The notes under the pieces are model-generated. The model saw only the letters and a list, made by a program, of their open reading frames with translations, did not search any database and was not told the DNA's origin. This document shows, in pieces, positions 1 through 5,575 of a stretch of 5,575 bases of DNA (its first letter is position 1; each line of letters starts with the position of its first letter). This stretch comes from JADJWR01 sp964509545 (GTDB lineage Bacteria; Pseudomonadota; Gammaproteobacteria; Burkholderiales; Burkholderiaceae_F): positions 1 to 5,575 of the forward strand of contig CAZDXQ010000091.1 of assembly GCA_964509545.1 (NCBI GenBank), written 5' to 3'. Made by a program: the position numbers and the translations under genes.

Positions 1-1540
<1,540 letters not shown>

Positions 1541-1649
1541 GGAGTCGGCAAAGGAACTCGACGCCGCGCGCAATCGGAGGCGGCGAGCGTGGTGCAGTCA
1601 GCAAGTGATCGACAGACCTGCGGCCAGGCGACCCGCGCGGCGACTGCGG

Positions 1650-1658
1650 AGTATGTCA
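1650..1658 (-). promoter_or_regulatory. Candidate extended -10 element for secA
   Basis: Read on the minus strand the sequence is TGACATACT: an extended -10 TGn followed by CATACT, which matches TATAAT at four of six positions. No good -35 is present at 16-18 nt spacing. A transcript from here would carry a secA leader of roughly 100 nt. The element abuts the downstream arm of the inverted repeat at 1657-1712 and shares two bases with it. A hairpin in the 5' leader (CGCCGC 1562-1567 pairing with GCGGCG 1580-1585) would lie 22-45 nt before the secA ATG. This is a weak call from consensus matching only; secA may instead be read from upstream. Confidence 0.25.
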
Positions 1659-1712
1659 CAGCGGCGCGTCAGGCTGGCCCCGCGGGCGGCAGTTCAAGAG
1701 CGCGCCGCTGTG
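1657..1712 (-). repeat. Perfect 12-bp inverted repeat upstream of secA
   Basis: The arms are CACAGCGGCGCG at 1657-1668 and CGCGCCGCTGTG at 1701-1712. They are exact reverse complements separated by 32 nt. The element lies wholly between the M23 stop (1728) and the secA start (1540). In minus-strand RNA it would form a very stable GC-rich hairpin. The loop contains the self-complementary CCCGCGGG, so it may fold further. No T-run follows the stem on the minus strand, so it is not a standard intrinsic terminator. It could slow or end transcription of the peptidase gene, protect its 3' end, or be a protein-binding site (arm centres 44 bp apart, about four helical turns). The repeat itself is certain; its role is not known. 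Confidence 0.6.
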
Positions 1713-1727
1713 GCGGCGGCCGCGCAA

Positions 1728-2681
1728 TCAGCGTCGACGCGGATTCAGAGCAGCCAGCGGCGAGTCTGCACTCTGGCGGCTGAGAAAGCGGGAAGGATTC
1801 TGCGGCACCCCGTTGACATGCACTTCAAAGTGCAGATGCGCGCCAGTCGAGCGTCCGGTCGAGCCGACCTGCGCAATCTGCTGGCCCTTGCGCACGATCT
1901 CCCCGGCCCGGACATCGAGTTTCGACGCGTGCGCGTAGAGGGTCTGCAGGCCGTTGCCATGATCGATCACGACCATCCGGCCGTACGCGGGGTTGAACTC
2001 GGCGGTGGACACCACCCCGCCCGCGGCGGCCAGAATCGGCGTGCCCGCCGGCGCAGCGAAATCCAGACCGGCGTGCATTGCCATCTGGCCCGAAAACGGG
2101 TCGACACGCTGGCCGAATCCGGAGCCGACGAAACCCTCCGTCACCGGGGTGTTCTGCGGCAAAAGGGCGGTGCGAACCTGTGCCGAAAGCAGTTCGGACT
2201 CGACCACGTCAAGGTAATCGGCCCGCGACTGCACGCCGCGCGCCACCTGCTCGACCTGGATGTTCAACTCGTCCATCGAAAGCGGCCGAGCATCTCTGGG
2301 CTCGGCGCCCCCTCGCCCAGGCAAGTCGCGGAAATTGAACTCCTCGGGCCGGATTCCAGCGAGCTTTGCGACCCGCTCGCCCAGCGCGTCCAACCGCATC
2401 AATTGCGCTTGCATCTCGCCCAGCCGCCGGGCCATTGCGCTGACGTTGTCGCGGACGAACTGCTCGTTTCGCTCTATTTCGTCGCGCATCAGCGACGAAG
2501 CAAGATCCCGGACGTACGGAACTTCAAGCGCCGCGGCAACGCGGAAAGTCACTACATAGAGACCGACCACGGAAAGCACTAGCGCCAAAGCGATACCCGA
2601 CGCGACGAAGGCGAACATGCGCCGGCCCAGGGTGAACGTACGCGCCTGTGACAGCCGCCTGTCGACCACGATAATCTGCAC
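1728..2681 (-). CDS. Membrane-anchored M23 (LytM-type) metallopeptidase
   Basis: This 317-residue protein is a predicted zinc endopeptidase acting on peptidoglycan cross-links in the periplasm. Residues 1-22 are a basic cytoplasmic stub, about 23-46 form one membrane segment, and about 55-110 and 140-170 are charged helical stretches likely to be coiled coil. The M23 domain spans about 185-300. Its metal and catalytic residues are all visible: H203 and D207 in HAGLD, H251 in LYAHASKL, and H282/H284 in HLHFEV. An active hydrolase is therefore expected, rather than a degenerate activator such as EnvC. The start is GTG at 2679-2681, fixed by a GGAGGT Shine-Dalgarno seven nt upstream and an in-frame TAA directly before it. 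The gene lies just upstream of secA and divergent from dciA; this peptidase is a usual neighbour of secA and lpxC in this group. The exact bond cleaved cannot be read from the sequence. Confidence 0.93.
   Translation of the reverse strand: MQIIVVDRRLSQARTFTLGRRMFAFVASGIALALVLSVVGLYVVTFRVAAALEVPYVRDLASSLMRDEIERNEQFVRDNVSAMARRLGEMQAQLMRLDALGERVAKLAGIRPEEFNFRDLPGRGGAEPRDARPLSMDELNIQVEQVARGVQSRADYLDVVESELLSAQVRTALLPQNTPVTEGFVGSGFGQRVDPFSGQMAMHAGLDFAAPAGTPILAAAGGVVSTAEFNPAYGRMVVIDHGNGLQTLYAHASKLDVRAGEIVRKGQQIAQVGSTGRSTGAHLHFEVHVNGVPQNPSRFLSRQSADSPLAALNPRRR
2648..2675 (+). promoter_or_regulatory. Probable sigma70-type promoter for dciA, inside the 5' end of the M23 gene
   Basis: The -35 is GTGACA (2648-2653; five of six match TTGACA). 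After a 16-nt spacer comes -10 GATAAT (2670-2675; five of six match TATAAT). It stands out in GC-rich surroundings and faces dciA. Transcription would begin near 2682, giving a leader of about 97 nt. The promoter lies within codons 3-12 of the opposite-strand peptidase, so the leaders of the two divergent transcripts would overlap antisense across the peptidase ribosome binding site. It is called from consensus match alone. Confidence 0.5.
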
Positions 2682-2688
2682 TTATGCG

Positions 2689-2694
2689 ACCTCC
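2689..2694 (-). promoter_or_regulatory. Strong Shine-Dalgarno of the M23 peptidase gene
   Basis: The minus strand reads GGAGGT, then seven nt including TAA, then the GTG start codon. It is the best ribosome binding site in the window and decides the non-ATG start. The in-frame TAA just before GTG excludes any longer reading frame. Confidence 0.85.
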
Positions 2695-2778
2695 ATCGTT
2701 GCGCCCGCCCCGCTGCGCCGTGAGGCGCCCGCAATTCGAGTTCGGCGTCCACTCGCCGACAGCAGAGCCATCGGCATC

Positions 2779-3279
2779 ATGAGCGCGGTCCACAAGTCCG
2801 CCGCTGGGGTCCTCGCTGAAGGTCCCTTGGCGGGACTGCTTCAGCGTGCCCGTCTGCTCGGTCGGCTCACCGCCGCTGTTTCCGAGATCGAGCGCGAACT
2901 GACGTCCGGCGGACTTGCGCTGCCCCAGCCCCATTGTGCCCTTCAAGGCACGACGCTGATCGTCACGGTGAGTGGGTCCTCACACGCTGCCAAGCTGAGG
3001 CAGAGCATCCCCAGAATTCAGCAGGCACTGGGGCAACTTGCGCCCGAAGTTACTGGAATCCGGATCCGCCTTCAACCCGGCGGTGCGAACTACCCCATGT
3101 CCGGGATCAAGTCTCCCGAAACCCCGACTTCGATCGAGGCCCCGGCAACCCGAACGGCGGAACTGGAAGCGGCCCTGCGATTCGCCGACGACCTGGCTGC
3201 TCATCTGCACGAATCCCCGCTGCGGCAGTCGGCCTTGCGTCTGCAGGCCGCCCTGCGAGCGAGGCAAGAGCGCGGTTGA
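2779..3279 (+). CDS. dciA: DUF721 / DciA-like replicative helicase loader
   Basis: This 166-residue protein resembles the DUF721 family. In bacteria without DnaC or DnaI, DciA contacts the replicative helicase DnaB and promotes its loading at the origin. Residues 16-42 form a leucine-rich helix. About 52-98 follow the family pattern: two short strands, then a helix with ssxxAxxLRQxxP (SGSSHAAKLRQSIP, 66-79), then a strand VTGIRIRLQP (91-100). Residues 101-125 are a Pro/Ser/Thr-rich linker, and 127-163 form a C-terminal helix containing the ESPLRQSALRLQ stretch typical of the betaproteobacterial branch. The ATG at 2779 is preferred: the frame is open upstream to 2617, but that would overlap the divergent peptidase gene and add an atypical Arg-rich N-terminus. 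The Shine-Dalgarno is weak. Position between lpxC and the M23/secA pair is usual for dciA in beta- and gammaproteobacteria. The family is divergent, so the symbol is less certain than the DUF721 call. Confidence 0.75.
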   Translation: MSAVHKSAAGVLAEGPLAGLLQRARLLGRLTAAVSEIERELTSGGLALPQPHCALQGTTLIVTVSGSSHAAKLRQSIPRIQQALGQLAPEVTGIRIRLQPGGANYPMSGIKSPETPTSIEAPATRTAELEAALRFADDLAAHLHESPLRQSALRLQAALRARQERG

Positions 3280-3293
3280 CCGTCGAGGCGCTC
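3268..3293. terminator. Small inverted repeat across the convergent dciA and lpxC stop codons
   Basis: GAGCGC (3268-3273) and GCGCTC (3288-3293) are reverse complements with a 14-nt loop. They bracket the dciA TGA (3277-3279) and overlap the lpxC TGA (3292-3294 on the opposite strand). A symmetric hairpin between genes only 12 bp apart could end transcription from both sides. There is no T-run on either strand and the stem is only 6 bp, so the call is weak. Confidence 0.25.
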
Positions 3294-4215
3294 AGGCCGC
3301 GGCCGCCGTTTGCAGGAACGCCGCCGGCGCTTGCCGCTCGTCATCGAAGGTAGTGACCTGGTAGGCGGACGGATCCGCAAGCAGCGCCCGCAGCAGCTGG
3401 TTATTGAGGCCGTGGCCGGACTTGTAGGCCGAATACGCGGCAATCAGCGGCTTGCCGAGCAGATATAGGTCGCCGATGGCGTCGAGGATCTTGTGCTTGG
3501 CGAATTCATCACCCGATCGGAGGCCATCCGTGTTGAGCACCCGATACTCGTCCATCACGATCGCGTTCTCGAAGTTGCCACCCAGCGCCAGGCCGGCTGC
3601 ACGCAGGGCCTCGACCTCGTTGACAAAGCCAAAGGTGCGTGCACGCGCCACGGCGCTCACATACGGCTCGCGCGCCAGGTCGACTTCCACATCCTGCTCG
3701 GTGGCATCGATCGCCGGATGGTCGAAGGCGATCGCAAAGCGCAGTTTGAAGCCGAAATGCGGCGACAGCCTTGCCCACTTCAGCTGCTTGCCCTCGCCTT
3801 CCCGCACCTCGACCGTCTTGAGGACCCGAACGAAGCGCTTGGGCGCCGCCTGTTCCTCGACCCCGGCCGACTGCAGCAGGAAAACAAAGCTCGCCGCGCT
3901 GCCGTCCATGATCGGAATCTCGGGCGCGTCGACGTCGACATGGCAGTTGTCGATTCCGAGCCCTGCCAGCGCGCTCATCAGGTGCTCGACAGTGGCCACA
4001 CGCGCGCCGCCCCTCTCTACCGTGGAGGCCATCCGCGTGTCGCCGACTGCGAGTGCACTGGCCGGAATGGCCACCGGGGGATTCAGGTCGACGCGATGAA
4101 AGACGATCCCGGTGTCGGCCACGGCCGGGCGCAGCACGAGTTCGACCTTTGTCCCGCTGTGCAATCCGATTCCGACGGTGCGGACGACTTTCTTCAGCGT
4201 TCGTTGCCTGAGCAT
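3292..4215 (-). CDS. lpxC: UDP-3-O-acyl-N-acetylglucosamine deacetylase LpxC
   Basis: LpxC is the cytosolic zinc enzyme of the committed step in lipid A synthesis, removing the N-acetyl group from UDP-3-O-acyl-GlcNAc. The 307-residue length is close to the 305 of E. coli. The two-domain fold is complete: MLRQRTLKKVVRTVGIGLHSG at the N-terminus, the VEHLMSAL motif with E77 and H78, the second zinc site HKILD with H241, K242 and D245, and SGHGLNN with H268. These correspond to E. coli E78/H79, H238/K239/D242 and H265. The ATG at 4215 is chosen because family members begin MLRQRTLK and it has GAGGA four nt upstream; the frame stays open another 23 codons to 4284 but that extension is not family-like. 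The C-terminus ends FLQTAAAA, a short non-polar alanine tail. The gene is convergent with dciA and divergent from the DUF2189 gene, so it is probably monocistronic here. Confidence 0.97.
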   Translation of the reverse strand: MLRQRTLKKVVRTVGIGLHSGTKVELVLRPAVADTGIVFHRVDLNPPVAIPASALAVGDTRMASTVERGGARVATVEHLMSALAGLGIDNCHVDVDAPEIPIMDGSAASFVFLLQSAGVEEQAAPKRFVRVLKTVEVREGEGKQLKWARLSPHFGFKLRFAIAFDHPAIDATEQDVEVDLAREPYVSAVARARTFGFVNEVEALRAAGLALGGNFENAIVMDEYRVLNTDGLRSGDEFAKHKILDAIGDLYLLGKPLIAAYSAYKSGHGLNNQLLRALLADPSAYQVTTFDDERQAPAAFLQTAAAA

Positions 4216-4219
4216 GATG

Positions 4220-4230
4220 TCCTCATTGTA
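4220..4230 (-). promoter_or_regulatory. lpxC Shine-Dalgarno with an adjoining TACAAT box
   Basis: The minus strand reads TACAAT (4225-4230) directly followed by GAGGA (4220-4224), then CATC and the lpxC ATG. GAGGA is a plausible ribosome binding site with a short four-nt spacing. TACAAT matches the -10 consensus at five of six positions, but no -35 or extended -10 accompanies it. If it were a true -10, transcription would start within two or three nt of the ATG and would omit the Shine-Dalgarno. Confidence is for the ribosome binding site; the -10 is doubtful. Confidence 0.45.
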
Positions 4231-4253
4231 GCGACCATTGCTGCACTGCGACA

Positions 4254-4310
4254 TCGTTGCGCCTAGCCTGTGCGCCCAGTCCACCCGACAATCTGCGCTT
4301 GCCGCAACGA
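4254..4310. repeat. 8-bp inverted repeat in the lpxC / DUF2189 divergent intergenic region
   Basis: TCGTTGCG (4254-4261) and CGCAACGA (4303-4310) are exact reverse complements, with arm centres 49 bp apart, in the 119-nt gap between the two divergent starts. The left arm belongs to a 12-nt word, CATCGTTGCGCC (4252-4263), which also occurs at 2694-2705 upstream of the M23 gene. The element could be a paired operator site or a chance repeat; nothing in the window names a regulator. Confidence 0.3.
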
Positions 4311-4334
4311 CCGAACCGTCGCTCGCACGCGATC

Positions 4335-5141
4335 ATGTCCGAACCCGCGCCTGCATCATCTCCCTCTTCCGGGGATTCCTCCTCGGGCGCAAGCCCGTCG
4401 CCGTTCCCGCCGGTACGCAGCGTCGACGCCCGCGCACCATTGCGCTGGCTTGCCGCCGGTTGGCGCGATCTGCGCACCGCGCCTGGACAGAGCCTGTTCT
4501 ATGGCGCGGCCTTCGCGCTGATGGGCTGGCTGATCTATCTGGTTTTTCGCCACGCCTACGAGTACTCGTCGGCCCTGACCGCGGGATTCCTGCTGGTCGG
4601 GCCGTTCCTGTGCACCGGCCTGTATGACATCAGCCGGCGGCTCGAGGCCGGGCAAGCGGTATCGTTGGTGCCGACGTTGACGGCGTGGCGCGCGAACCTT
4701 GGCGCCTTCTCGATGTTCGCGCTGATCCTGACGGTGGTCATGCTGGTCTGGGCTCGGGCCTCGCTGGTCACCTTTGCGCTGTTCTTCTCCTCCGGCATGC
4801 CGACGCTGGCCGGGTTTCTCGGACAGGTGGCAAGCCTCGAGCACTGGGACTTCGTCCTGACCTACTTCGCCGTCGGTGCCGTGTTTGCCACCATCGTCTT
4901 CGCGCTGAGCGTGGTGTCGGTGCCGCTGATGCTGGCGCGCGGCACCGACACAGTCGTTGCCGCCATCACCAGTGTTCGCGCCCTGGCAACGAATCCGCTG
5001 CCGCTGGCCGCCTGGGCGATCCTGATCGTGGTTCTGACCAGCGCCGGGTTCGCGACGCTGTTCGTCGGCCTGGTCGTTGCCGTGCCCATCGTCGGTCACG
5101 CAACCTGGCACGCGTACCGGGAAATCGTTGGCGACCATTGA
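4335..5141 (+). CDS. DUF2189 family integral membrane protein, function unknown
   Basis: This 268-residue polytopic inner-membrane protein belongs to DUF2189, a family of unknown function common in alpha- and betaproteobacteria. Residues 1-28 are a Pro/Ser-rich, probably disordered cytoplasmic tail. Family landmarks follow: LRWLAAGWRDL (36-46), a GFLLVGPFLCTGLYDISRRLEAG stretch (84-106), VPLMLARGTDTVVAAITSVRA (196-216), ATNPLPLAAWA (218-228) and the C-terminal GHATWHAYREIV (254-265). Hydrophobic segments lie near 54-71, 79-97, 123-151, 174-201 and 223-255 (the last may be two helices), so five to six crossings are likely. ATG 4335 is preferred over a TTG at 4257, which would add 26 Arg/Pro-rich residues; no clear Shine-Dalgarno precedes the ATG. 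The gene is divergent from lpxC and convergent with ftsZ, interrupting a pair that is often adjacent. Family assignment is from motif recall. Confidence 0.88.
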   Translation: MSEPAPASSPSSGDSSSGASPSPFPPVRSVDARAPLRWLAAGWRDLRTAPGQSLFYGAAFALMGWLIYLVFRHAYEYSSALTAGFLLVGPFLCTGLYDISRRLEAGQAVSLVPTLTAWRANLGAFSMFALILTVVMLVWARASLVTFALFFSSGMPTLAGFLGQVASLEHWDFVLTYFAVGAVFATIVFALSVVSVPLMLARGTDTVVAAITSVRALATNPLPLAAWAILIVVLTSAGFATLFVGLVVAVPIVGHATWHAYREIVGDH

Positions 5142-5166
5142 GTCGCTGACTCCGAAGGATCCGACT

Positions 5167-5179
5167 GCGCGACCCGCGC
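5167..5179. terminator. Short GC hairpin between the DUF2189 gene and ftsZ
   Basis: GCGCG (5167-5171), ACC, CGCGC (5175-5179) forms a 5-bp hairpin in the 57-nt convergent gap. A second CGCGC at 5186-5190 could pair with the same left arm. There is no T-run on either strand, so intrinsic termination is doubtful. It is listed only as the best candidate in the gap. Confidence 0.2.
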
Positions 5180-5198
5180 CCTGACCGCGCGAGGCAGT

Positions 5199-5575
5199 TC
5201 AGTCGGCCTGCTTGCGCAGGAAGGCCGGGATGTCGAGCCGGTCGTGGCCGGCATCCTCCATCGCCGCCACGCGTGCCGCGGCCGATTCACGCGAGCGCCA
5301 GACCGCTGGTTGGTCGAAATGGCTGTAGTCGGCGCCGCCCAGCGGGCTGGCTGCGGAGGGCGTCACGCCGATCGGCATGTTGTCGGTACCGGTCTTGACC
5401 ACGGTAAACGGCGTCGTCTGCTTCTTCGTCGACGCGCGCCCCAGGCCGGTGGCGACCACCGTCACCCGCAGTTCGTCGCCCATCGCTTCGTCGCAGACCG
5501 TGCCGAAGATCACCGTCGCATCGTCGGCGGCGAAGGCGCGGATCGTGTTCATCACCTCGCGCGTCTCCTTCATCT
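5199..5575 (-). CDS. ftsZ: Cell division GTPase FtsZ, 3' part (start lies past right edge)
   Basis: FtsZ is the tubulin-like GTPase that forms the division ring at midcell. Only the last 124 complete codons are present; the GTPase domain with the GGGTGTG motif is outside. Visible residues 1-46 are the end of the C-terminal core domain (TREVMNTIRAFAADDATVIF, then DEAMGDELRVTVVATGLGRA). A short variable linker of about 65 residues follows. The conserved C-terminal peptide LDIPAFLRKQAD, which docks FtsA, ZipA and other partners, occupies the last 12 residues before the TGA at 5199-5201. The methionine near 5573 is internal, not the start. The linker is Thr/Ser/Ala-rich and contains KKQTTPFTVVK. 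FtsZ is normally the last or near-last gene of the dcw cluster with lpxC next; here the DUF2189 gene lies between on the other strand. Confidence 0.97.
   Translation of the reverse strand, partial: MKETREVMNTIRAFAADDATVIFGTVCDEAMGDELRVTVVATGLGRASTKKQTTPFTVVKTGTDNMPIGVTPSAASPLGGADYSHFDQPAVWRSRESAAARVAAMEDAGHDRLDIPAFLRKQAD

Noticed and set aside
1728..1790. A SecM-type translational arrest motif at the end of the M23 peptidase
   Set aside because: The C-terminus (SPLAALNPRRR) lacks the SecM arrest pattern FxxxxWIxxxxGIRAGP and the RAPP/RAPG-type motifs of other arrest peptides.
2617..2778. A longer N-terminus for dciA beginning at 2617
   Set aside because: It would overlap the divergent M23 gene and start before the likely promoter, and the added residues are Arg-rich and unlike the family.
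3493..4266. A 257-codon open frame on the plus strand opposite lpxC
   Set aside because: A shadow of lpxC; the His/Arg/Asp-rich translation resembles no known protein to me.
4216..4284. A 23-residue N-terminal extension of LpxC from an upstream ATG
   Set aside because: LpxC proteins start MLRQRTLK or similar; the ATG at 4215 gives 307 residues and has its own GAGGA, whereas the extension has no family resemblance.
4356..5138. A 260-codon open frame on the minus strand opposite the DUF2189 gene
   Set aside because: Its Gln/Arg/Gly/His-rich composition is the usual complement of a hydrophobic high-GC membrane gene; the plus frame carries DUF2189 landmarks.

Overview
The window is an ordinary high-GC chromosomal segment from a Gram-negative bacterium. 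The gene set and the protein sequences suggest a betaproteobacterium, probably Burkholderiales or a close relative. The supporting points are the SecA N-terminus (MISGLLTRIFGSRN), the FtsZ tail LDIPAFLRKQAD, a DUF2189 membrane protein, and the order ftsZ - lpxC - dciA-like - M23 peptidase - secA. That order is the familiar distal end of the dcw (division and cell wall) cluster. I assigned the taxon by eye, without any database search.

Layout, left to right: (1) 1-1540, minus, 5' part of secA (513 codons; the gene runs off the left edge). (2) 1541-1727, a 187-nt gap holding a perfect 12-bp inverted repeat and a possible secA promoter. (3) 1728-2681, minus, a membrane-anchored M23/LytM peptidase with a GTG start and a strong Shine-Dalgarno (SD). 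(4) 2682-2778, a divergent gap; the best promoter match in the window (GTGACA-16-GATAAT) lies just left of it, inside the start of the peptidase gene, and points at dciA. (5) 2779-3279, plus, a DUF721/DciA-like gene. (6) 3292-4215, minus, lpxC, convergent with dciA across only 12 bp. (7) 4216-4334, a 119-nt divergent gap. (8) 4335-5141, plus, a DUF2189 integral membrane protein. (9) 5199-5575, minus, the 3' end of ftsZ, convergent with the DUF2189 gene.

The genes cover core envelope and replication functions: septum formation (FtsZ), the committed step of lipid A synthesis (LpxC), replicative helicase loading (DciA), peptidoglycan remodelling (M23) and protein export (SecA). The minus-strand backbone ftsZ-lpxC-M23-secA is interrupted by two plus-strand genes, dciA and the DUF2189 gene. 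lpxC therefore has a convergent neighbour on one side and a divergent one on the other, and presumably needs its own promoter.

I see no mobile element, CRISPR array, tRNA, rRNA, toxin-antitoxin pair or defence system. All gaps between genes are under 200 nt. I found no convincing evidence of a new biological system. What merits a second look is regulatory: the inverted repeat before secA, the dciA promoter antisense to the peptidase start, the arrangement just upstream of lpxC, the inserted DUF2189 gene, and a short motif shared between two intergenic regions.
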